64,000 bases of DNA from Stomoxys calcitrans (taxonomy: Eukaryota > Arthropoda > Insecta > Diptera > Muscidae). The stretch's first letter is position 1. The number at the start of each line of letters is the position of its first letter. A program made the position numbers and the translations under genes. Positions 10,525-21,343 of this stretch are shown here, in pieces. The stretch is from positions 156,837,441-156,901,440 of the forward strand of contig NC_081553.1 of the NCBI RefSeq assembly GCF_963082655.1, written 5' to 3'. Below the pieces are notes generated by a model, which saw nothing but the letters and a program-made list of their open reading frames with translations, had not been told where the DNA came from and did not search any database.

Positions 10525-11028
10525 GTCACTCCATTTGTTCGCCAATTCATTTAAAACAGCTGATTTCTTAAAGGGATAAAGTCAGTTTTGAGGCAGCAGG
10601 CCGTTCAGCTGTGTTGTCCATTTAAACATTGCGTGTTATCTATTATACAGACTGTTTCCTCATGTTATGCTTTATGGCCCACAGCTGTCTCTCTATGAGG
10701 TTAACATACATGTAAGATGATGATGTTACCGTGATATATTTCAAATTAGATACCTTTCGTGAATGAAAAGCAAATAAAGATTTTAGGTGTTCACAAACTA
10801 AAGACGTTTGGTAGCACATCCCTTTGTGTAGTAACATAACTAACATAGCCTCCCCTTGCGACCACTTCTTACAATATGATTAATGGACTCGACCGTGAAT
10901 ACATAAGTAAATTTCTAACAATAACAACATGCAAGCTTTCAGTGCGTGTCATGCGCTGATTGATAAATATCAAATAACTTTAACAAATAACAATTAGTAA
11001 TGGGTAAACAGCATCTGTTCATTTATTT
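10525..11028. other. Unassigned spacer
   Basis: No coding domain or repeat unit recognised in about 500 bp. Confidence 0.4.
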
Positions 11029-11165
11029 AATACCCACCACTATTGGATTGGGATATACTAATCTAGACTTTCTGTTTGTAACACCTCGAATCACGGATCT
11101 GCGACCCTATATAGCACATGTATATATATTCTCGCTCATTTGTTGAAATCACGATATCATAAGAA
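11029..11165 (+). mobile_element. Family B Helentron-like 5' end, fragment
   Basis: TACCCACCACTATTGGATTGGGATATACTAAT-type start (11030 onward), TATATATATTCTCG core and 'TTGTTGAAATCACG' match the 5' end of B1 at 21344. It is degraded and ends before any internal repeat. Confidence 0.65.
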
Positions 11166-11884
11166 AAAAGCAACGGGCACTGACAATGAAATGTAAAAAT
11201 CGTTTTGTAAATTAAAACTTGAATTCTTAAAAATGGGTTGCACAGTTCATACATCTAAAGAAGATAAAAAAGTAATTAAAAAATGAAAGAAATTGCTAAT
11301 ATAGTTTCCTGATGGGAAACACTGTTTGCTATGCAATCTAACAAGATGTGCCAATTAAAAGTGATGCATTATTAATAGGTTAAAGCCCAAGAAGTTCCGT
11401 GACAGAACAAAAATAAATGTTTTACCGTTATATATATTTTTTTCTTGTGTAAATGTTGAATTATTATTATTTTTGTATTAGTATATTGAGATTCCATTGC
11501 AGGATATTGTCCGGCTTTTGACCGTAGTTTAATGCTTTCTATTCAAAGAATAGTATAGCAAAAAACTTTCAAGAGTATGTTGTTGCTAGAAGCATTTGAC
11601 TGGTTATCCCGTATCGCGATTTCAATTTCGTCCAAGAAACATCGCCAACGGGCGATGTCAAATGGATCATGGTGCTCTACAACCATCCCAATTAGGGAAA
11701 ATTGTGAAACACCCACAATTTGAACAGGCTCTTTAAAACGACTTAATTCACAAGCGCTAAAGAAAACAAATCAAATCCTACTTCCCTTATTCAAATCCAA
11801 CTTCCAACAGCAACTTTGTGAGTATATTTAAAACTTTATATTACAAATTCAACATTTCACTTAGTTTTAAATATCATTCTTATG
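11166..11884. other. Unassigned AT-rich stretch
   Basis: No domain seen. The frames contain many stops and no repeat family of this window matches. Confidence 0.4.
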
Positions 11885-12735
11885 TTAGGTTAGGTTAGGT
11901 TTAAGTGGCAGTCTGCCATCAGACTCACTTAGACGTTTTCGTCTATTGTGATACCACAGGAACAGAAGAAGGAGTGACCTGTCATGACGGACACAATGAC
12001 TAAGACGTGTGTTCTAGCCAATGACAGCAAAGCAGTAGATCTCTTCAAGTCGAGATGAGGCCACATAGTTTTGGAATGCTCACAGCCCCCTCTTTGTGAC
12101 CATCTATCATTCGTTGCCCCTTCGCGTCTGCTCCTGAAAACCAGATTTCAGTGTGTACGCACATTCCAGTGTACAGGGAGATTCCAGATTCCAGTGTACC
12201 GGGAGTGTGTAAGGTAATTCCTAGTCTCGCAAGCTCGTTTGCTTTAGAATTCCCTGATATAACTCTGTGGCCCGGCACCCAAAACAGGTGAATTTCGAAT
12301 TGTTCAGCCATCTCGAGAAATACGTTCTCCAGGGATTTAATGGCTGCCTGGCTGTTTGAAAAGATATTTATGCCAATCGTCGTGATGACATTATATCTTA
12401 GCCATTCCACCACTTCCTTAATTGGAAGGATCTCTGCTTGATACACACTGCAGTGGTCGGGTAACCTCTTCGATATGATCAGTTCTAAATCTTCAGAGTA
12501 CACCACAAAGCCCATCTGGTCGTTTAGTTTGGACTTATCCGTATAGAAGTCTATGTAACTTCCCAGGAATTTAGCTCTTTCTGTAAATGGAATATTCTAT
12601 CCACCCAAGGAGAGGTGTTCCACTATCGGCAACCTGTATCTCCAGCTGAAAAGAACTACTTCTGTCTTGCACGGATTTATACTCAGACCACTTTCAGTAG
12701 CCCACTTTGCTGTTGCACATAGAGCTTCCTGAAGT
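11885..12735 (-). mobile_element. I/LOA-group LINE, 3' piece (RNase H and tail)
   Basis: 3' portion of the element whose 5' portion lies at 15146-16655. It ends with TTAGGTTAGGTTAGG on the plus strand (tail CCTAACCTAACCTAA). RNase H on the minus strand at 12515-12045: YQAEILPIKEVVEW keeps the Glu. IFSNSQAAIKSL has Asn where the family has Asp, and NSKANELA again has Asn where Asp is expected, so two catalytic acids are lost. WVPGH is present. At 12735 the frame reads 'ATAKWATESGLSINPCKTEV', the segment just after the YxDD box, and is cut by the inserted jockey/CR1-like element. Confidence 0.85.
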
Positions 12736-13518
12736 ATATATATATATATATATTTTTTTTATTTTTTTTTTTTTGTATTTAAATCTATAGATAATAAATA
12801 CCCTTACAGACTAATAACAATATATTTACAAATGTATTAATCAAGAATCTAAAAATAATATAATTTTCCTTTTCAAACTTTCTCGATTTTCAGATAGATC
12901 TATTATATCTTTCAGTTGATTAAATTGATAACATAGGTGCCGAAAAGGATCATTATTGGCATAGTTTGTTTTATAATAAGAAATTTTCAAAAGATCAAAA
13001 TTCTGGTAGGTCTGATAGGAACGTTAAAGAAAATTCGACTCAAAAGAAAGCAGGAATCTATTTGGCCATGAATTAATTTAGTCAAAAACGTAATGTTTAG
13101 CATGATTCTACGACTTTTTAATGTAGGAAGTTTTATAAGATTTAATCGGTACTCATACGATGGTAATGAACTACTGTCCCACCCATTTCGACGGAGACAA
13201 AATAGTAGAATTTGTTTTTGAACTGATTCTATCAAATCAGAATGAATATTGTAGTACGGATCCCATACCACTGAACCGTACTCGAGATTACTTCTAACTA
13301 GCGTAGTATATAAGTTTTTCGTCACAGAGAAATCGTTAAGTTCTTTACTCCAGCGTTTCATGACGCCAAGAGCACTACGTGCTTTGTTTACAACCATTGA
13401 GATGTGTTGACGGAAGTTTAAGCGTTGATCTAGAAGAAATCCAAGGTCTTTAAAGCTATAGACTACTTCACGTTGATTGGAACCCAAAAAGTAGGTAGTT
13501 TTAAGAGAGGTTATTCTT
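12736..13518 (-). mobile_element. Jockey/CR1-like LINE, 3' piece
   Basis: The C-terminal part of the RT protein lies at 13518-12987. Minus-strand peptides: VVYSFKDLGFLLDQRLNF, then VVNKARSALGVMKRWSKE and 'NLEYGSVVWDPYY', the thumb region of jockey/CR1-like proteins. It is followed by a 3' UTR and an A-rich tail (plus strand TTTTTTTTATTTTTTTTTTT, about 12752-12775) with a TA run at 12738-12750. A copy of this 3' end sits at 5069-5365. The 5' continuation is at 14664-15145, separated by the family A element A3. Confidence 0.88.
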
Positions 13519-14663
13519 AACAAGTAAAAGCGTGCTAAGTTCGGCCGGGCCGAATCTTATATACCCTCCACCATGGATCGCATTTGTCGAGTTGTTTTCC
13601 CGGCATCTCTTCTTAGGCTAAAAAGGATATAAGAAAAGAGTTGCTCTGCTATTAAAACGATATCAAGATATGGTCCAGTTCTGACCACAATTAAATTATA
13701 TGTTGGAGACCTGTCAAAATTTTTAGCCAATTCGTATAAGAATTGCGCCCATTGGGGCTCACGAAGTAAAATAGAGAGAACGATTTATATGGGATCTGTA
13801 TCGGGCTATAGACCGAAATTCCATTCCAATCGGAGATGAATTGCGCCCTCTAGAGGCTCAAGAAGTCAAGACCCAAGATCGGTTTATATGACAGCTATAT
13901 CAGGTTATGAACCGATTTGAACCATACTTGGCACAGTTATTGGATATAATAACAAAACACGTCGTGCAAAATTTCATTCTGATCGGATAAGAATTGCGCA
14001 CGCTAGAGGCTCAAGAAGTCAAGACCCAAGATCGGTTTATATGGCAGCTATATCAGGTTATGAACCGATTTTAACCATACTTGACACAGTTGTTGGATAT
14101 CGTTACAAAACACGTCGTGCAAAATTTCATTCCAATCGGATAAGAATTGCGCAGTCTAGAGGCTCAATGAAGTCAAGACCCCAGATCGGTTTATATGGCA
14201 GCTATATCAGGTTATGAACCGATTTGAACCATACTTGACACAGTTATTGAATATAATATCGAAATACGTCGTGCTAAATTTTATCCCAATCGGATAAGAA
14301 TTGCGCAGTCTAGAGGCTCAAGAAGTCAAGACCCAAGATCGGTTTATATGGCAGCTATATCAAAACATGGACCGATATGGCCCATTAACAATACCAGCCG
14401 ACCTACACTAATAAGAAGTATTTGTGCAAAATTTCAAGCGGCTAGCTTTACTCCTTTGGAAGTTAGCGTGCTTTCGACAGACAGACGGACGGACGGACGG
14501 ACAGACGGACGGACAGACGGACGGACATGGCTAGATCGACATAAAATTGCACGACGATCAAGAATATATATACTTTATGGGGTCTCAGACGAATATTTCG
14601 AGTAGTTACAAACAGAATGACGAAATTAGTATACCCCCCATCTTATGGTGGAGGGTATAAAAA
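13519..14663 (-). mobile_element. Family A element, copy A3, inserted in a LINE
   Basis: Complete-looking minus-strand copy. Plus-strand order: AACAAGTAAAAGCG, hairpin TTCGGCCGGGCCGAA (13540-13554), TATACCCTCCACCAT, internal 153-bp units, GACR array (14480-14525), core, ATGGTGGAGGGTATAAAAA. It splits the jockey/CR1-like RT between KCKHISF and LRITSLKTT. Joining the flanks restores the frame without a visible target duplication, as expected for Helitron-type insertion in a T-rich site. Confidence 0.92.
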
Positions 14664-15145
14664 TGATATGTGTTTGCATTTGGAAATATTAAGTTCCATA
14701 AAGTTCTGGTTGCACCATTCGTAAAGAGTATCAAGGTCATACTGAAGATAACACTGTTCATCAGAGTCTCTCGTTGATCTGAAGATCTTTACATCATCTG
14801 CATACATCAAAATAGTCGAGTGCCCTTTGGAACACATGAAGAGACAACAAATGATTTGGAAACTGCAGTACCAAATTTAACTCTTTGAGAACGTCCAGTC
14901 AGATATGATCTGATCCACTTTGGTAAAGAAGGACTGAAACCAATAAGATCTATTTTCCTTAACAGAAGGTTGTGGTTGACTTTATCAAATGCTTTACTAA
15001 AATCGGCATATATAGTATCCGTTTGGTAGCGTTCCCTAAAGCCATCGTTGACCAAACAAGTAAATTCTAAAATATTTGTTATCGTCGATTTCAAATCTCT
15101 TAGAGTGCTGAGAAACTTTCCACTAACCGTTATTGTTACTGGTTC
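14664..15145 (-). pseudogene. Jockey/CR1-like LINE, RT domain piece
   Basis: Reverse transcriptase palm. Minus strand: TITNILEFTCLVNDGF, then YADFSKAFDKVNHNLLL (motif A; first catalytic Asp present), WIRSYLTGRSQRV, a damaged 'VPKG' in place of VPQGSxLGPLLF, then HSTILMYADDVKIF with the catalytic YADD. The stretch between VPKG and YADD is deleted and the frame shifts there, so it cannot encode a working RT. At 15145 it abuts the I/LOA-group element it invaded. Confidence 0.9.
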
Positions 15146-15695
15146 TATCCCAAAGTAGAGGAGACAGCACACCCCCTTGAGGTGTTCCTCTGTTGACACA
15201 TCTTTTTAGATCCACAAATACTAAGCCTGCCTTAATGCATCTTTTAGTAATTAAGTTATTAATAAACTTTCTTATGGTAGAGTTGATGCCTAGAAAACCC
15301 AACACCTTCATGATTGGCGTCGGTTTTACATTATTGGAAACACCTTCAATGTCAAGAAATGCTTCCATTGTATATTCCTTGATAGCGAGAGAACCCTCTA
15401 TGTAGCCGACTAGGTCGTGATTCAATGGATTTACCTTTACTATATGCATGATCTCCAGGCGATCTCCAGGGATCTTTGCCCTAAGATATGTTTCTATCAA
15501 CCTCTCAAGAGTCTTCAGCATAAAGGATGACAGACTAATAGGCGAAAATCGTTTACCTTCGTGTGGTAGGGGTTCAATTCCTAAATGCTTTCGGATGAAG
15601 AAAACCTTCGTGTCCCTCCATCCCACAGGTATATATGACATTCTGATACCAGCAGAGTATATCTCCCTAAGCCAGGGAGCCAGTCTATCAGACAC
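15146..15695 (-). pseudogene. I/LOA-group LINE, RT domain piece
   Basis: RT domain of the invaded element. Minus strand from 15695: 'VFFIRKHLGIEPLPHEGKRF' and ISLSSFMLKTLERL (RT motifs 1-2), EYTMEAFLDIEGVSNNVK (motif A, Asp in DIEG; family form is DIEGAFNNV), RGTPQGGVLSPLLW (motif B). It stops right after motif B at the junction near 15145. The YxDD segment is absent on both sides of the insertion, so about 100-150 bp were lost there. Confidence 0.88.
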
Positions 15696-16144
15696 AATTT
15701 TTATTCAACCGGTGATACATCATCAGGGCTTGGCGACTTAAAGAAGTGGAAACTTCTTATAGCCCAAAGGAATTTCGGCTCCGACACAATTTCCATAATG
15801 GACTCCGACGAATACATATCAGTGATAACCTCTTCTGGCGCCACGTTGTCCATTGAAGAATTTCCCGGGAAATGGGTATCAACGAGTAGTTCTAGAGTTT
15901 CCGCACCAGACATTGTCCATACATTCTCTGACTTCTGGGTATGCCCTACCGTAATAGGTTTCGAGAACAGAATCTTCCTTAGCCTAGAGGTCTCAGATGT
16001 ATCCTCCACGGAGCTGCAGAATTCTACCCAGGGTTTGTTCTGAGCCTTTCCCAGCTCGCCCTTATATTTTCTTAGCTCAGATATCCCTATCGTGTGGTGC
16101 TCTTGTGGCTTTTGCTCTGTTGAAGAGTTTTCTGCAGTCCTACC
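15696..16144 (-). pseudogene. I/LOA-group LINE, linker region
   Basis: Linker between endonuclease and RT. Minus-strand peptides: LRKYKGELGKAQ, WVEFCSSVEDTSE, SRLRKILFSKPITVG, APEEVITDMY, FHFFKSPSPDDVSP. The last is the 'SPGPDG' region just before RT motif 1. There are frameshifts relative to the RT piece. The end of the endonuclease domain is missing at 16145. Confidence 0.8.
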
Positions 16145-16655
16145 TTAGACCAACCAGCTCTTGGGTCCACCCCCTTTATTACAAATCGCCAGATTGGAAC
16201 TTATAATATACTCAATAAGCACCTCACCCCTTTCGTTGACATCCGAACTTCCCCATATCTGATGATGTGCTTTAGCATCACTTCCTACAGAAGCAGTTTC
16301 AACCAGCGACTTCAAGTTTAAAGGCGGCATCGCTGAATCGTGTGCCATATATAGGGAAGCCAGCCAGTAATGAGACTTGTTTATTTCAAGGCTGGCTACT
16401 ACCAACGGAGGAAGAAAAACATTTAGACTACCCTTTGCAAGAAAACAGGCTCTGTGTCTCCCATTCCCCGTACCCTTGAGAAGTTTAAATCCTGGAAATC
16501 TTAGTCCACGTACCATTCCTCCACACACACATGGTTCCTGGATAAGAACCACGTCAAATCCAGCAGCCATCAGGAGGACCTTTAGTGCCGCCGAAGAGGT
16601 ATTACAATGGTGGAGATTCTTAACAAATAGTACAATTTGTCTATTAAAAAAGTTT
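16145..16655 (-). pseudogene. I/LOA-group LINE, AP-endonuclease domain (partial)
   Basis: APE-type endonuclease that would nick the target DNA. Minus-strand peptides: FDVVLIQEPCVCGGMVRGL (Glu of the conserved QEP), KGTGNGRHRACFLAKG, VVASLEINKSHYWLASLYMA, then DAKAHHQIWGSSDVNERGE where the family has DxNAHH. The Asn-to-Lys change removes a conserved residue. The C-terminal part (the SDH box) is deleted after 'LAICNKGGG'. The N-terminal 15 or so residues of the open frame (to 16705) belong to the neighbouring RT relic. Confidence 0.86.
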
Positions 16656-17040
16656 ATATAAACCTCAAGTTTTATTTCATTCAGAAGTGAATTAAATAGC
16701 TGCAATCCTTTGTAGAGGAGTTATTTCTGCATTGCTGTTATTGTTGCTCTTACCAGTCCGTCCATTTCCGTCATTGCGTAGGAAATATGGTTGTACATTA
16801 CCAACATATTGAACTTCCATATTGAGATATTCTGGTATATTCCCAATATTTATTTTGTGTGTTAATGTTAATGTACTAAGTGCCAGTCTCTGTTTTATTG
16901 CTAACCATTTTAATTGTCTCATTGCGTTGTTTTGTAGTCTATCAAGCTGGAAATCATTACAGTGCGTATTAAGAATTGTTGAACTCAATTCAGAGTGTGG
17001 TTTTATTAGAGTATTGTATTTATTCGTCGCCGTCATTGTG
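16656..17040 (-). pseudogene. Jockey/CR1-like RT, C-terminal relic
   Basis: Minus-strand peptides LDRLQNNAMRQLKWLAIKQR, STLTLTHKINIGNIPEYL, VQYVGNVQPYFLRN, then after a frameshift LFNSLLNEIK. This is the C-terminal thumb/tail of a jockey/CR1-type ORF2. It lies just upstream of the I/LOA endonuclease on the same strand, and is a separate truncated insertion. Confidence 0.8.
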
Positions 17041-17329
17041 TTTATATTTTTTCTTATCCTTTAGAAAAAAAACCAATTTGTTGCCATTATTTTACTGTGT
17101 TCAGAACAAAGCTTTTTTGAGCAAACGACTCGTTATCCCTTTATAATGCTCTGAAAACGAATCGTTTTTCCTTTACAATTTAAGGCCTGGTTATGCTCTC
17201 GTAAATGTGAGTAAATGTGGAACAAATTTAACGTAAATGTAAAGAGAGAATTATGCTTATTACCAAACGTAGCATTTGACATTTCAAACAGAACAATGTT
17301 TTTTAACAAAAAAAAAAGGACTTGAAGGT
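17041..17329. other. Unassigned spacer
   Basis: AT-rich. Nothing recognised. Confidence 0.4.
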
Positions 17330-17510
17330 GAGAAAGATCTGACGTCGAAAAACTTCAGCCATAACTCAAGGGTATGTTGGAGAAGATGGCCCTCCACGCA
17401 GTAATGCTAAAAGTTGAGACGTCTCACCAACTGAAGGAGTATGCAAAGACGGCCTTCTCGAATATTGACGGGGCATTTAACAACGAGGAAATGGGTCGAC
17501 AATCACCGCC
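17330..17510 (+). pseudogene. Non-LTR RT motif A fragment
   Basis: One plus-strand frame reads MALHAVMLKVETSHQLKEYA then KTAFSNIDGAFNNE. This corresponds to the 'KEYxxxAFLDIEGAFNNV' motif A region of I/LOA-group reverse transcriptases, with the catalytic Asp in NIDG. About 60 residues only. Confidence 0.62.
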
Positions 17511-18287
17511 CTGAGCCGCACGGGGAGACAGAATACGGCCAAGTATCCCTTCTGGACACTATGGATGCTGTGGGCAGACTGAGGAGGGTTTTAGGAGACA
17601 GTGACTGGATTGGGACTATACTGCGACACACACAACATTTCAGGGTGAGCTATGTGCAATAACGATAGACGCAAAAGTAATTCTGGGAAGGGATTTACAG
17701 TTTTTAAAATCAGTTGTTGTTTATGATTTTGTAGCTCGCTCCGGTCACCGATCGTCGCGAAAACGTAATGGCCATTAGTTATTAAAAGACGCCAATAGAT
17801 CGCCTTGTCACATCGAGTAACACAGTATTTTAGCAAGAACCGTTGCCGCCCGGCCTCTCACGGAGACTCTCCCTTCGATATCGCTGAGTCCGCGACTTCA
17901 ACTGCAGCTAATCCGTATAAAAAGCCTTTCACTAATCACAGCCTGTGGACTCGCCCGGAAGCTCTCAGCTGAGCTTCTCGTAATGACGATGAACGCAAAA
18001 CAAATTGGAGTTTCAACTGATGTGGTGTTTATAATCATCGCGTGCCGGGTCGAAATGAGTATGTGTATATGGCGGCCCTCAAGGCCGTGGGCTCCTGTAC
18101 ATTGAGGTGTGTGTGGAATCCCTGAATAGACCTCAGTTTCACGACATAGTGATAACATGGATTAGTGAATACGACAGCGCCGTATTGGCGCTTACCCCTG
18201 CTCTCTTCCTGTAATTTCTTGTTATCACATATGTCTCACTTTTTTTTCACAACATGTCAGACAGGCCTTTACTACAATTTATTAACA
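17511..18287. other. Unassigned block with higher GC
   Basis: About 780 bp visibly less AT-rich than its surroundings. Longest frames are 73 residues (+), 81 (-) and 86 (-); none shows a domain I recognise. It could be an untranslated or regulatory part of a mobile element, or host DNA. It is bounded by an RT relic and by family A copy A4. Confidence 0.4.
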
Positions 18288-20370
18288 AACAAGTAAAAGC
18301 GTGCTAAGTTCGGCCGGGCCGAATCTTATATACCCTCCACCATGGATCGCATTTGTCGAGTTGTTTTCCCGGCATCTCTTCTTAGGCTAAAAAGGATATA
18401 AGAAAAGAGTTGCTCTGCTATTAAAACGATATCAAGATATGGTCCAGTTCGGACCACAATTAAATTATATGTTGGAGACCTGTGAAAATTTTTAGCCAAT
18501 TCGTATAAGAATTGCGCCCATTGGGGCTCACGAAGTAAAATAGAGAGAACGATTTATATGGGATCTGTATCGGGCTATAGACCGATTCAGAACATAATAA
18601 ACACGTTTGTTGATGGTCATGAGAGGATCCGTCGTACAAAATTTCAGGCATATCGGATAATAATTGCGCCCTCTAGGGGTCAAGAAGTCAAGATCCCAGA
18701 TCGGTTTATATGACAGCTATATCAGATTATGAACCGATTTGAAACTTATTTAAAACAGTTGTTGAAAGTAAAAATGAAATACGTCATGCAAAATTTCAGC
18801 CAAATCGGATAGGAATTGCGGCCTCTAGAAGCTGAAGAAGTCAAATCCCCAGATCTGTTTATATGACAGCTATATCAGGTTATGAACCGATTTGAACCAT
18901 ACTTGGCACAGTTGTTGGATATCATGACGAAATACTTCGTGCAAAAACTCATTCAAATCGGATAAGAATTGTGCCCTCTAGAGGCTCAAGAAGTCAAGAC
19001 CCAAGATCAGTTTATATGGCAGCTATATCAGGTTATGAACCGATTTAAACCATACTTGGCACAGTTGTTGGGTATCATAACAAAACTCGTCGTGCGAAAT
19101 TCCATTCCAATCGGAGATGAATTGCGCCCTCTAGAGGCTCAAGAAGTCAAGACCCAAGATCGGTTTATATGGCAGCTATATCAGGTTATGAACCGATTTG
19201 AACCATACTTGGCACAGTTATTGGATATAATAACAAAACACGTCGTGCAAGACCCAAGATCGGTTTATATGACAGCTATATCAGGTTATGAACCGATTTG
19301 AACCATACTTGGCACAGTTGTTGGATATCATAAGAAAACACGTCGTGCAAAATTTCATTTCAATCGGATAAGAATTGCGCACTCTGGAGGCTCAAGAAGT
19401 CAAGACCCAAGATCGGTTTATATGGCAGCTATATCAGGTTATGAACCGATTTGAACCATACTTGGCACAGTTGTTGGATATCATAGCAAAACACGTCGTG
19501 CAAAATTTCATTCCAATCGGATAAGAATTGCGCACGCTAGAGGCTCAAGAAGTCAAGACCCAAGATCGGTTTATATGACAGCTATATCAGGTTATGAACC
19601 GATTTGAACCATACTTGGCACAGTTGTTGGATATCATAAGAAAACACGTCGTGCAAAATTTCATTCCAACCGGATAAGAATTGCGCACTCTAGAGGCTCA
19701 AGAAGTCAAAAACCCAGATCGGTTTATATGGCAGCTATATCAGGTTATGGACCGATTTGAACCATACTTGGCACAGTTGTTGGATATCGTTACAAAACAC
19801 GTCGTGCAAAATTTCATTCCAATCGGATAAGAATTGCGCACTCTAGAGGCTCAATGAAGTCAAGACCCAAGATCGGTTTATATGGCAGCTATATCAGGTT
19901 ATGAACCGATTTGAACCATACTTATCACAGTTGTTGAATATAATATCGAAACACGTCGTGCTAAATTTCATCCCAATCGGATAAGAATTGCGCAGTCTAG
20001 AGGCTCAAGAAGTCAAGACCCAAGATCGGTTTATATGGCAGCTATATCAAAACATGGACCGATATGGCCCATTTACAATACCAACCGACCTACACTAATA
20101 AGAAGTATTTGTGCAAAATTTCAAACGGCTAGCTTTACTCCTTCGGAAGTTAGCGTGCTTTCGACAGACAGACAGACGGACTGACGGACTGACGGACGGA
20201 CGGACGGACGGACGGACAGACGGACGGACGGACATGGCTAGATCGACATAAAATTGCACGACGATCAAGAATATATATACTTTATGGGGTCTCAGACGAA
20301 TATTTCGAGTAGTTACAAACAGAATGACGAAATTAGTATACCCCCCATCTTATGGTGGAGGGTATAAAAA
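18288..20370 (-). mobile_element. Family A element, copy A4, with long 153-bp array
   Basis: Largest family A copy, about 2.1 kb, both ends present: hairpin TTCGGCCGGGCCGAA near 18309, TATACCCTCCACCAT next to it, and ATGGTGGAGGGTATAAAAA at the far end. Internal units begin (by TCGGTTTATATG) at 18701, 18854, 19007, 19160, 19260, 19413, 19566, 19719, 19873 and 20026. The period is 153 bp, with one 100-bp step marking a 53-bp deletion. The GACR array (20165-20235) is among the longest in the window. Because 153 is a multiple of three, spurious frames run through the array. Confidence 0.93.
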
Positions 20371-20744
20371 TTGTAGTAAATGCCACAGAGAAATAAATAG
20401 GAGAATAGCAGTTTTCTAAGCATTCATTTTTGGTTTTGAAATTTGTTCAAACTTAAAATTTTATCATCTGACACGAAAACGGAACGTAAAATTTTGTTTT
20501 TGCTGAATTCTACTCTCCGTTTTCCGTCGACGGATGTTCGGCAATCGTTTGCATGCGATTTTATAAACAAAAGAAAACAGCTGAAACGAAAAAAAAACAT
20601 AAAAAAAATATATATAAAATAAACCAAATTTTACAGATAAAGCATAAAAAAATAAATCTTAACAATAGTATATCAATAATTTTATGTTGGAGTGTGAAAA
20701 TATGCAATTTCCAAAACATCTCAACTAGTGCGAACGGCTGAGAT
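20371..20744. other. Unassigned spacer
   Basis: AT-rich. Nothing recognised. Confidence 0.4.
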
Positions 20745-21120
20745 GTTTTTCAAAACGACATAAGCAAAACGAGTCAATGTGGACATAGCATTAAAGTACT
20801 CTTTGCATTGTTTTGCTGATTCTGCTTCTACGAATAGAAACGTGTCGTCTGCATAGAGAACTATTGTATTTTCCATTTATTTAATACTTTTGGCATATCG
20901 TTAATGTAAATAATGAACAGCAAGGCTCCCAAGATAGATCCTTGTGGCACACCGTAATCGTTAACAGTTCTTTTCGGATTTGTCCCGTTAATAATCGTAA
21001 ATTGTTTTCTTCCCGTTAGATATGATTTAAACCAGTACCATTCGTTGCCCTTATGCCCTACATGTAAAGTTTGTCTTTCATTATTTGTCGATCTTTAGTT
21101 TCAAATGCTTTTTTAAAGTC
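20745..21120 (-). pseudogene. Jockey/CR1-like RT palm fragment
   Basis: Minus strand in broken frames: DFKKAFETKDR (motif A), then YGVPQGS/SILGALLFIIYIND (motif B), then LYADDTFLFVEAESAKQCK with the YADD box at 20855-20844. Catalytic residues remain but the frame shifts between motifs. About 125 residues; no other part of the element is adjacent. Such fragments usually come from truncated LINE insertions. Confidence 0.8.
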
Positions 21121-21343
21121 TAACAGCAGTATTCACAAAAATTTACAAATGAAGTATTAAAGTGCACAATAGTTATTTAACGATTATTGTACAAAAAACC
21201 CAATTTAGCATTTCGTGTTCAAAAGTAGCAGCTGAATAACGAAAGTGCGTTTCTTTATTTTGCTTTGGTGACCCTATGCCGATTTAGTGCATATAGTTAT
21301 TGCTTCGGTTTTGTGACAATTGGTTATAGATATTATCAAACTC
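21121..21343. other. Unassigned spacer
   Basis: Nothing recognised. Confidence 0.35.

Noticed and set aside
17441..17662. 73-residue plus-strand ORF
   Set aside because: Different frame from the RT motif A peptide it overlaps; no recognisable domain.
18288..20370. 153-bp repeat array as a CRISPR or protein-repeat gene
   Set aside because: Units are contiguous, recur in many elements in both orientations, and are bounded by Helentron-type ends.
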